From Saccharomycopsis fibuligera x Saccharomycopsis cf. fibuligera (lineage: Eukaryota; Ascomycota; Saccharomycetes; Ascoideales; Saccharomycopsidaceae): a stretch of DNA of 64,000 nucleotides. The translations under genes were made by a program, and so were the position numbers. The stretch is from NCBI GenBank assembly GCA_001936135.1, contig CP012809.1, forward strand, positions 4,637,501 through 4,701,500, in the 5' to 3' direction. Under the pieces are notes generated by a model, which made no database searches, was not told the DNA's origin, and saw only the letters and a list, made by a program, of their open reading frames with translations. Positions 9,892 through 19,251 of this stretch are shown piece after piece; the first letter of the stretch is position 1; the number at the start of each line of letters is the position of its first letter.

Positions 9892-12800
9892 TGTAGTGCA
9901 AATTGATTATTTTGTAGAGTAAAGAGGAGCAATATGGTTATGGTTTAACGCTGAAGACTTTTCTTTTTTTTTCTTGAGTTGAGCTTAAAGGTAAACAGAA
10001 AAGGAGAAGGTTAAGATGTTTTGAGATCGGGCCTCCTTCTTGATTGTTTAAAGTTATGATTGTATTAATAAGAAAAGAATGAATTTTAGTTGGTTGCAAA
10101 TGTTGAGTCCTTTGGTAGGTTCAATCTTCCCAAAAGGTTGTTGTTGTGATTCTGCCAGGGGGAAAAAAATAAAATAAAAAAAGCCGAAAAACCTTCAACT
10201 TCTATTTTTAACGCTGAGGAATGCGAGCAAAAGACAGACAAGCTTTTATATCTTTTGACTGACGGACTTGCTGTCTACCTAGTGAAGCAAAATGGAAGAT
10301 AAGCCAGTGGTAGGATGAACGAGAACTTGAGGGAACAACACGAAGAGTCTCAAAAACGAATAAGGACAGCTACAGAGACTGGGAGTATGGCGAGTAAGTG
10401 AGTTGTGCCATTTTTTCCCTTTTTTTTTTTTTCTTGTGCGGTGGATTCACACTACTAGCGCTCAAGTGTTTGGGAACTGGAATGGAGGGCACTAGTGCGG
10501 TGAGCTAACACCTCGCCGGGTAATCCACCTTTTTCCACTATACAGCACTCGGCGATGCGCTCTACGCGTTGACCCTTAGACACTTGTCAGCTTGCGATAG
10601 CCAAATGGTTTGCGTGTATTGAGATGGCAAAGGATACGCAGTGCGAGGATATCGATGGACATCAAGTTTCCCACGTAGTTCCGGAGGTACTTATTGTCGC
10701 CCTTCACCCTGTTGCACTGGGGTTTGAGCTCGTAGGTCTTATTTATCATTGCCACCACTCTACCGTATAGGGGCCAGCGTCTCGGAAAACCGCTGTTGCT
10801 GCTGCTTTTCGCTCACCTTCCCATTGGCTTCTTCAGAGGCAATAGTTTGTTGTTGTATCTGCGTTCGAGGCGCCGTTAGCTGCCTTCTTGTTGCTTTGTG
10901 GTGAAGCAATTATGAACGTTGAGCGAATAGTGGTGGCGTTACTGGTGTTGATGGTGGACAGCGTGTTTCCATTTGCAAAATAGTGCAGTTCTCCTTTTTT
11001 GTTATTCCATATTATGCTTACTCAAAAGCTCATTCTGTTTGTTTATTTGTTTGTTGTTTGCTGTACTCAACCGCGTGTAGACGCATGCTATCGTGCTTGT
11101 ATGCACGTATGTGTACAATGCGCACTGTGCATCATACTCACTAATTTCTACACCCCCTATTTGTGTCTCTCTCGGGCGCTGTCCCTGTATTTGAGGGTGT
11201 CTACAGTTGGAGCACTTTTTTCTGGTCACTTTATTGTTCTAGAAACAATAGTAATAGACCCCTACTAAAACAGTAATTTACAAATGTTACTTGCAATTAA
11301 CTGAAAGTCAGCAACCATTTGTCTTGCCTTTTCTATTGTTTTTGTTTTTTGTCTTCGTCTTTGTAGTTGGGTGGGCATTTGCTCTTCGCTTGTTCGGTTC
11401 CAAAAATTGCATGCCTCCGGCAAAAGAAATGGTGCCAACATGCAGTGTCGGTGTCAGCTTTCTATCAACTAACGGCATCAATTATGCTTCACCGTCTTTT
11501 CAAAAAGTGCTTCCCAGACAGAGTCTTGTATGTGGTGCACCAGATATATGTTGGAATATTTTTTTAGTGCTTAGAAAACAACCTCCAGTCGACTGTTTTG
11601 GCAACTGTTTCAAAGCAGGTGAAAAGAATTTACAAGGTATAACCTTGTTACTTCAAACATTATTATTGAATACCGGCCCAAGCGCGATAAAAGAGAACCG
11701 CAAACCTATTCTTTTCTTTTCCTTTCTGAAGCCAAAAAGCTTCACTCGCGTAATTCTTTCTGTGTAATCCAAACCAAGAGTCACTAATATGTATTCGGAC
11801 ATATTTATTAGATACATCTTGCTAAAAACAATTCGTTAATTTTAGCCAATCTTTTTAGAAGAAAATTTACATGTCATTGTTAAAACAATGGCTGTTGTGT
11901 TTAATACATGGAGCTTTTCACACAACTAGTAAACAGTTTTTTGGTGCTAGAAAATCATAAATGGTAAATGGCTATTGTTGGCTTTGTTTGTTTTTTCCGT
12001 CCATCTCTATATACACAAGTTAAAAGGAACAAGACGCTAACCTTTGTACAAAACGTTTTGACCACATTATTACAGTTTTGAGCAAAGACTGTTAGGAATA
12101 TGAGCTTCCTATTGGATGAGATTCGCAACTATCCATTATTCATATATAGTCATAGCACACATGATAGTAATTACAAAGTTACACACGGCCTCAAACCCTT
12201 ACCTTTAATAGTAAACTCTTACTATTCTAAACCACAAAAACTGTGTTGAAGCATTTTTGTGTTCTATTTTTGATTTAAGTATTTCGAAAGTTGGATGGCT
12301 CTCTCCAAGACTTGGTTGGTTGTAGTTTGTTTTCAGTTATTGTTTACTCTTTAGGATTTGTCATGTTCTAAATTTCTACATTCTGATTTTCCGTAACTGG
12401 GTTTTTCTCAGTAGAGGCAATAGAGATTAGATATAAATTTGCTGGAGATGCCATTATTATTATCTTGAAAATTTTAAGTGTGCGATTTCTACTTTGTATA
12501 AAAGGTTAATCAAGTATTCTTCAATTGTTGAAAAGTCTTTGTTTACTGCGTTCAACATGTTAAGTATATGGTCCTGATATTTGCACTCAGCGTTTACTAG
12601 AAATTTCTTAACAATTTTATGCTCGCTTAACTCTCTTTATAGAATAATAGGTGTTAAGATGTTCTTTAATTTATAATTAAACTCAGTCACCTTTTTGCAC
12701 AAAGCTAAGCCCCTTTTTTTATTGATATTCAATGACTAGAAGCATTAGACAAAACTCGAGCAAAAACCTGCAAAACTTACGACAAAATATGTAAGAAAAA

Positions 12801-13275
12801 TTGCTCTGGCATAAAATATATATATATAAAGCCAATAAACTGAAACACAGCCTATAGGCAGATAGAATAAAATACTTGAAAATGAAAAGGTGATAATAAT
12901 GTCTTTACCGTTTATCTATATATCAGCAAAAATCTACCAATAATCAATGGACAGAATGTAATAAAGGCATCGTGCATTTGATCGCAGCAGCACGCGTAAT
13001 TCCGCGTACCAGATTTTTTTTTTTTTTTTTAGAAAAAAAAATAAGTTTCAGAGAATCGTTCGTAGCACAAATTTTTGTTTGTTTGGCGTCAACTTTCTTT
13101 AGTAATAATATCTTTATTGTTCAATTGTTCTAATTTTCGATTGATCTCAATACTATTTCTTGATATAATCATATTTTTTTTTGTAATTTTACTTTTTACT
13201 TGATTACTCACTTGCTGGCACTTCAAGTTTACTTTTTTTTCTCCTTCCCAATAATCCCAAATCATTGATCGCATT
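9892..13275. other. Large intergenic gap between RAX2 and POL3 (divergent promoters)
   Basis: 3.4 kb with no convincing gene. The part next to RAX2 (about 10440-11000) is clearly more GC-rich than the AT-rich remainder (11800-13270). A 158-codon plus-strand frame at 11291-11767 lacks an early ATG and looks random. A short minus-strand frame near 10576-10758 is listed separately. A homopolymer T tract lies near 13014-13030, about 250 bp upstream of POL3, and a TA run lies near 12820. Confidence 0.5.
10576..10758 (-). CDS. Doubtful 60-codon ORF in the RAX2-POL3 gap
   Basis: A short minus-strand frame starting MVAMINKTYELKPQ and ending RKLTSV. The frame stays open upstream for about 18 more codons (including RRWPLYGRVVA) to a stop at 10813-10815, but without another ATG. 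The residue mix looks protein-like. Its codons (two CTG, several CTC, CGC, CCC, GTG) are unlike the neighbouring long genes, which avoid them, and the surrounding DNA is locally GC-rich. It could be the 3' exon of a small spliced gene, but I found no convincing splice signals. I do not recognise the peptide. Confidence 0.2.
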   Translation of the reverse strand: MVAMINKTYELKPQCNRVKGDNKYLRNYVGNLMSIDILALRILCHLNTRKPFGYRKLTSV

Positions 13276-16200
13276 ATGACGTCTGTGCCCTCAGCTACAA
13301 AACACAACATTAAGTCTGAAGAAAATGATAATAGTCCTAAAAGAGTGAAACTTGAAAGAAAGCAACCAGTTTCCGGTGCTCATTCATTACCTGTATCAAC
13401 GTTAGAAATTAATGATGCTGTACAAATTCACCACAAACAGAAAGACAAGCCGCATCACTTGCTAGCAAAGACCGAGCCTTCCGCATTTGAAGAGCAACTA
13501 AAGTCAATGACAGAAGAAATCGAGTTAGCTAGTGATAAACACACAACTGATCAACAATGGCAAAGACCACCTGTAACTATTGATCCAAAGAAAGATGACA
13601 TTACATTCCAGCAGCTAGATGGTGACGAACATTTCATTGGTAATAGCTCAGCCGTCAGATTTTATGGGGTCACTTCCGAAGGCAATTCCGTGCTTTGTAA
13701 TGTTATTGGGTTCTTGCATTATTTTTACGTTCCTGCTCCACATGGCTTTAGAGAAGAGCACATTAAACCATTTACCAAATATTTGGAAGAAAATTATCTG
13801 TCTATATACAGTGTTGAAATTGCAAGTAAAGAATCCATCTGGGGTTACAATGGGAATCAAAAACTTCCGTTTTTAAAAGTAACGGTTTCGAATGCTAAAA
13901 ACATTGCTAAAGTTAGATCCGCTTTTGAAAGAGGTCACATCTATTTTGGTGAGTTTTTCCGTGGTGGCGATGGATTGATGACTTATGACAATATTAACTA
14001 CTTGTTAAGAATGATGGTGGATCGTAAAATTACTGGTATGAGTTGGATAACCGTACCGGCTCTGACATACTCCTTGGTGAGAGATTCAGACAGAGTTTCC
14101 ACTTGCCAAATTGAGCTTACAGTGCATTATACCAGATTGATTACCCATCCATCAGAAGGCCAGTGGCTTAAGGCTGCTCCGTTACGTATCATGAGCTTTG
14201 ATATCGAATGTGCTGGGAGAAAAGGTATTTTCCCAGAACCTGAAAAGGATTCAGTTATTCAAATTGCTAATGTGGTGCAGCAAAATGGCCAATCCAAACC
14301 ATTTATCAGAAACGTTTTCACTATAAACACTTGCTCGCCAATTGTGGGGTCGCAGGTGCTTGAACATGAAACCGAACAGGAAATGCTTTCCAGATGGAAA
14401 GAATTTGTGGTGAAGGCGGATCCAGATGTTATAATTGGCTATAATACGACAAATTTCGATTTGCCATATTTGATCAACAGAGCTAAAGCTTTGAAGATGG
14501 AAAATTTTGCATATTTTGGAAGATTGAGAAATGTCAGACAGGAAGTCAAAGATTCTGTATTCAGCTCCAAGGCTTACGGTACTAGAGAATCTAAAGTGAT
14601 CAACATTGAAGGTAGAATGCAAATTGACTTGTTGCAATTCATCCAGAGAGAGTTTAAGTTGAGATCTTATACTCTTAACTCGGTGGCATCGCACTTCTTG
14701 CATGAACAGAAAGAAGATGTGCATCATTCGATCATTACTGATTTGCAAAATGGTGACAGCGAAACTAGAAGAAGACTTGCCGTGTATTGCTTGAAGGATG
14801 CTTACTTGCCGCTAAGACTACTTGATAAGTTGATGTGTTTGATTAACTATACAGAGATGGCTAGAGTCACCGGCGTGCCCTTCAGTTACTTGCTTACTAG
14901 AGGACAACAAATTAAGGTCATTTCTCAGCTATTCAGAAAATGTCTTGAACATGACTTAGTGATACCCAATCTTCCCAATCAAGGTGGCAGTGACGACCAA
15001 TATGAAGGTGCCACTGTTATTGAGCCAATAAGAGGGTATTATGGCGTTCCTATTGCCACGTTGGATTTTGCGTCCTTATATCCGTCAATTATGATGGCGC
15101 ATAATCTTTGTTATAGTACATTGTTGACCAAGCAAGCTGTGAAAAATTTCAATTTGGTGAAGGATGTGGATTATGAAGAAACTCCAACTGGCGATTTATT
15201 TGTAAAGAATCAGAAGAGAAAGGGTATTTTGCCGGAAATCTTGCAGGAATTGCTAGCTGCAAGAAAGCAAGCGAAAAAGGATATGAAGAATGAACCTGAT
15301 GAGTTCAAGAAAAGTGTATTGAATGGTAGACAATTAGCATTAAAAATTTCTGCCAATTCCGTATATGGTTTCACTGGTGCCACTATTGGCAAATTGCCAT
15401 GTTTGCAAGTTTCCTCATCGGTTACTGGGTATGGTAGAACAATGATTGAACAAGCTAAAGAAAAAGTTATGAGCACGTATAACATCAAAAACGGTTACAA
15501 ATACGACTCAGTCGTTATTTATGGTGATACCGATTCTGTTATGGTAAAATTTGGTTATGAAGATTTGGAAACGTGCATGAAAATGGGTGAAGAAGCTGCG
15601 GATTTGGTATCAACAATTTTCCCCAACCCAATTAAATTGGAATTCGAAAAAGTTTACTTTCCATATTTGCTTATCAGTAAAAAACGATATGCTGGGTTAT
15701 ATTGGACCAATACCAAAAAATATGACAAGATGGATACTAAAGGTTTGGAAACTGTTAGAAGAGATAACTGCAAATTTGCATCAAATGTTATTACCAAAGT
15801 GTTGGAACTTGCACTTATTGATAGAGATGTCGAGGGAGCAGAGAATTTTGTGAAGAAAATGATTAGTGACTTGTTAAACAATAAAGTTGATATCAGTGAA
15901 TTAATTATTACCAAACAATTAGCTGCTGAATATAGTGCCAAACAAGCACATTCGGAACTTGCCAAAAGAATGTATGAGAGAGATCCAGGCTCAGCACCAA
16001 ATGTCGGTGATAGAGTTCCTTATGTGATTATCAAAAAGGGCGAAAAAGTACCGGCATACATGAAGGCTGAAGATCCGTTATATGTTTTAAGAAATGGGCT
16101 TTCTGTTGACTCCACCTATTATTTATCAAATCAGTTGTCCAAACCATTGCTTCGTATCTTTGAGCCAATGATTGGTGAAAGCAAAGCAAACGGTTTGCTT

Positions 16201-16554
16201 GCCGGAGCTCATACTAGAAAGGTCACAATGGCTAAGTCCTCCAGCATGGGCGGGTTAATGAGATTTGCCAAAAAAGTGAACACTTGTAAAGTGTGCAAAT
16301 CGCCCATAAAGGGCAATGATGGTGTGTTATGTGAAAATTGTATAGATAGAGCCGATGAAATTTATGCCGAACAGCTAGCTGAGCAAGATGCACTACAAGA
16401 GAAATTTGCTAGATTATGGACTCAATGCCAAAGATGTCAAGGTTCATTAACTCAGGAAGTTATTTGTTCAAATAAAGATTGCTCAATATTTTATATGCGG
16501 GAAAAATGTGCATTGGATGCTGAAAATTTGTCCAAAGAATTGGCGAAGTGGTGA
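13276..16554 (+). CDS. POL3: DNA polymerase delta catalytic subunit
   Basis: A 1092-aa family B replicative polymerase, the catalytic subunit of Pol delta for lagging-strand synthesis and repair. The proofreading exonuclease motif I is FDIE at about residues 308-311. The polymerase palm motif A is DFASLYPSI, starting with Asp597; motif B lies in the [13 protein letters not shown] block; motif C is YGDTDSV with catalytic Asp751 and Asp753. Two C-terminal cysteine modules follow: a zinc-type [19 protein letters not shown], and CQRC...CSNKDC, the site of the 4Fe-4S cluster needed for accessory-subunit binding. Length matches S. cerevisiae Pol3 (1097 aa). Motif A has Ala where S. cerevisiae Pol3 has Asn (DFNSLYPSI). 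One CTG codon I noticed is residue 263, read as Ser if the CTG-clade code applies. Confidence 0.97.
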   Translation: MTSVPSATKHNIKSEENDNSPKRVKLERKQPVSGAHSLPVSTLEINDAVQIHHKQKDKPHHLLAKTEPSAFEEQLKSMTEEIELASDKHTTDQQWQRPPVTIDPKKDDITFQQLDGDEHFIGNSSAVRFYGVTSEGNSVLCNVIGFLHYFYVPAPHGFREEHIKPFTKYLEENYLSIYSVEIASKESIWGYNGNQKLPFLKVTVSNAKNIAKVRSAFERGHIYFGEFFRGGDGLMTYDNINYLLRMMVDRKITGMSWITVPALTYSLVRDSDRVSTCQIELTVHYTRLITHPSEGQWLKAAPLRIMSFDIECAGRKGIFPEPEKDSVIQIANVVQQNGQSKPFIRNVFTINTCSPIVGSQVLEHETEQEMLSRWKEFVVKADPDVIIGYNTTNFDLPYLINRAKALKMENFAYFGRLRNVRQEVKDSVFSSKAYGTRESKVINIEGRMQIDLLQFIQREFKLRSYTLNSVASHFLHEQKEDVHHSIITDLQNGDSETRRRLAVYCLKDAYLPLRLLDKLMCLINYTEMARVTGVPFSYLLTRGQQIKVISQLFRKCLEHDLVIPNLPNQGGSDDQYEGATVIEPIRGYYGVPIATLDFASLYPSIMMAHNLCYSTLLTKQAVKNFNLVKDVDYEETPTGDLFVKNQKRKGILPEILQELLAARKQAKKDMKNEPDEFKKSVLNGRQLALKISANSVYGFTGATIGKLPCLQVSSSVTGYGRTMIEQAKEKVMSTYNIKNGYKYDSVVIYGDTDSVMVKFGYEDLETCMKMGEEAADLVSTIFPNPIKLEFEKVYFPYLLISKKRYAGLYWTNTKKYDKMDTKGLETVRRDNCKFASNVITKVLELALIDRDVEGAENFVKKMISDLLNNKVDISELIITKQLAAEYSAKQAHSELAKRMYERDPGSAPNVGDRVPYVIIKKGEKVPAYMKAEDPLYVLRNGLSVDSTYYLSNQLSKPLLRIFEPMIGESKANGLLAGAHTRKVTMAKSSSMGGLMRFAKKVNTCKVCKSPIKGNDGVLCENCIDRADEIYAEQLAEQDALQEKFARLWTQCQRCQGSLTQEVICSNKDCSIFYMREKCALDAENLSKELAKW

Positions 16555-17710
16555 TATTTGTGGAATAAATCAACATTGTGTTTTAAGAGCTCCAATACGG
16601 GCCTTCAAACCCATGGAGAAGCCGACATTGTGGGAAGCCATTCACCAGGATAGTTGGTACTAGATTATATGGCACATGGCTCTCTGCCTTTGGCAGAACC
16701 TCATTAGGTCAGAAAAGCGCTTTCCGTTTCGGGCACAGATCAACTGTGACACTGTTTAAAGTCTAACAAAAAAGCTGTAGCTGCAAAGTTACAATTCTAT
16801 CGCCAAATTGTAACGCAATCATACGTGAGTTCTGTAAAGCAATGAAAAGAGTTCAAATTACTTGTTTTGATTGCCAATGACATCATGGCTGGTTGCAATA
16901 GCTGGTGTCATTGTTGGCACTCATAAATAATAAACAATCATACTGCGTCAAAACTACGCTCAAAACAGATCAACGTTACGTGATGCAGCATTGAGTTGAT
17001 TATCTGATAAGAAAAAAATATGGGGTGTTTAGCCAGACTACAATATCAACAAAGAGAGTGTCATATTTGCCTAAGGCGATTTGCGCTGATCTGAAGAGAT
17101 GGCAAGAGACCGTGACATTAGCAACATAAACTGTTCTTGGTAACCTTCCTTGTGATTGATATAGACAACGATAATGGCCATAACAGAAGAATGGGCGCTC
17201 TTACTTAAGTTGGATAATTTCGCTAATACTTTTTTTCTACTGTATAAGAGTTTTTGATGTTAGTTGTATACTGGCTTCATGTAAGTTAATTTCTCATGAG
17301 CTTTTTTTTTATATTGTATAGCTAAATGTCCTTTGAACTTAACATAAGCGCACTCATATGTAATCTAGATCTTCGCGAAGTTTTAGCTTTGAGCTCTCTT
17401 AATAGGCTCAAAAGCCAGAAGACTAGGTTGATGAAAAGTTCTGTTTTGTACAGATAAAAAAGTCTATAGCATCCTGCCATGTTTTACTTTAAAAAAAGAC
17501 AAGCTTGAACATGTATAAAGAGATATTATTATGTAATCATATGCGCAAGTCACGTACTCACGTCACCTTGCATGCTCATCGTGTTTACAAAACTTTTTTT
17601 TTTTTTAAAAAAATAGTATTTAAGCTTTTATATCTAGACTGTTCAATTTGACAGGCATCCTCCATGCGACCCAAAATTTCTATATATTTAGCATTAGAGA
17701 AAGAAACAAT
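16555..17710. other. Intergenic POL3-NUR1, with an imperfect inverted repeat
   Basis: 1.15 kb without a gene. The first 200 bp after POL3 are less AT-rich and include a small TCTGCC/GGCAGA hairpin near 16682-16697. An inverted repeat (CAATGACA at 16875-16882, TGTCATTG at 16906-16913) forms an 8-bp stem extended by three more pairs after a bulge. T-rich tracts near 17305 and 17596 belong to the NUR1 promoter. Confidence 0.4.
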
Positions 17711-18820
17711 ATGGCAATAATCAGAAAGCAAGGTTTGAAAGCCAAGCTAGCTTCCTATCCGTTTGACCTTTACTTGCTCCTCAATGAGAAGTTCAGCTTG
17801 ATTGATTGGGATGCACATAGCGACGAGTACTTGATCCCAGTGGGAATCACCTTAAACGTTCTTTTATTTGCCACTAGATGCTATCAAACTAGCAATAACA
17901 AGCATAAGGGGGCTCTTGATGCAAGTTACTATCACGGAGATTTGTTCGACACATCTAAAGGATTGCCTACATCAAAATTATTAAACAATAACACTGGTGT
18001 GCATTCCTCCGCAATTCAAGTTTTTTTCAATTGGTTATTTAATGGTATTGGTACGCTATTGACAACTCTCAGCTTTGTTAGTAGCTACCTTTTATTTGTT
18101 CAAAGTACGAGAACATACAGTTTGTTTATTAGAGGCCCTGATTTTGATCCAAACACACCCAGCGCATACAAAGCGGAAGTCAATCCTGAATACTACAATA
18201 ATGATAATGAGGAAGTGTCAATTGTGCGCAAAATAGTACGAGCCGTATTAAATACATCAAGAAGAGCAGTGGGTGGCGATGCCGTCAATAGATCGAAGAA
18301 TTTTGTTTGGCAATTGGATGTTTGGGAACCTTCAAGATTTCAATTGATGATACTTGCCACATTCTCACCAATTCATATATTGTACTACTATTCGTTGCAC
18401 ACCGTAACCATATTCAGTTTCTTCTTCCTGGTACTATTGTCAACGTTTTTGTACTATTTAATTTTCCAAAAATTTTTAGTATTAGTGAAAGACCGTCAGC
18501 TCATATTGTCAGAAACACTTAATGAATATGATCACAAATTTATAAAGCCGCGGTTGTCCAAGAGACATGTTGATGTGTCAATTGATGCTACCCGGGGCCC
18601 ATATTCGGACCAGTCAGTGCAAGTTGGCGCACCAAACTTGAAAACTCATGAGTTCCAAACTTTTAAGTTAGACGACCAGTATGACATGGCTAACATGGAT
18701 AGGCTGTTGCTCAAGTCTAATATCAAAAATAGACAATCGATAGGATCTAGCTTTGGTCGCACTAATTATCGAGACTTTCTGTCTTCTCCAATGCCCAATA
18801 GACGAACCACACTCTATTAG
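17711..18820 (+). CDS. NUR1: Nuclear rim protein Nur1-like
   Basis: A 369-aa protein when started at the first ATG (17711). The frame is open further upstream only with a TTG codon, so the ATG was chosen. The N-terminal region (LLNEKFSLIDWDAHSDEY) precedes a hydrophobic segment (VGITLNVLLFATR). A second membrane segment (about GIGTLLTTLSFVSSYLLFVQ) follows, then a VWEPSRFQLMILATFSPIHI block leading into further hydrophobic helices. The C-terminal tail includes RQLILSETLNEYD and VSIDAT. These blocks match my recollection of Nur1, the inner-nuclear-membrane partner of Heh1/Src1 that tethers rDNA and silent chromatin to the nuclear rim. Confidence is moderate because the family is poorly conserved. 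Confidence 0.7.
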   Translation: MAIIRKQGLKAKLASYPFDLYLLLNEKFSLIDWDAHSDEYLIPVGITLNVLLFATRCYQTSNNKHKGALDASYYHGDLFDTSKGLPTSKLLNNNTGVHSSAIQVFFNWLFNGIGTLLTTLSFVSSYLLFVQSTRTYSLFIRGPDFDPNTPSAYKAEVNPEYYNNDNEEVSIVRKIVRAVLNTSRRAVGGDAVNRSKNFVWQLDVWEPSRFQLMILATFSPIHILYYYSLHTVTIFSFFFLVLLSTFLYYLIFQKFLVLVKDRQLILSETLNEYDHKFIKPRLSKRHVDVSIDATRGPYSDQSVQVGAPNLKTHEFQTFKLDDQYDMANMDRLLLKSNIKNRQSIGSSFGRTNYRDFLSSPMPNRRTTLY

Positions 18821-19251
18821 GTGCTCTTCGTTTTACATCTGTCTTTGTTTAACTTCTTTCTCTATGCTTATCTTTAATACCATCACTTTCTTCTTTTGCC
18901 TTCCCTTGTAGCATTCGTTTAAACTCTAATAACACTCGTCATATGGGACGAGCATACGGCACATTATACATTGTGCATTTAGCAATAGTGTAGTTTCATA
19001 TATAATACCCGTCCTATAGTATATATTGGCCGGGTCATAGTGCAGACAAGGCGGAGACTGGAAAGACCACGACGGCGCCCAGCGCCGAAATTCACGAAAT
19101 TTGAAAACAGGAACACCAGCCCACTTTATTTTTCGTAATTTTTTGCGTTATTTTTCTTTTCATGTTTTTATACAAGCGTTGCCACTTATCACTTGCTCCC
19201 TAACAATAATATCACTAACGAAATAATTACCATAAAATAATTCATTACAAT
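18821..19251. other. Intergenic NUR1-YRA1 (YRA1 promoter)
   Basis: About 430 bp. A locally GC-rich stretch near 19030-19095, containing GGCCGGGTC and GGCGCCCAGCGCCG, precedes a T-rich tract and the AT-rich leader of YRA1. No ORF is seen. It probably holds the YRA1 promoter elements. Confidence 0.45.

Noticed and set aside
11291-11767. 158-codon plus-strand ORF between RAX2 and POL3
   Set aside because: It starts with TTG and has no ATG until residue 41 or so. The sequence is hydrophobic and then random-looking, with no family resemblance or splice signals.
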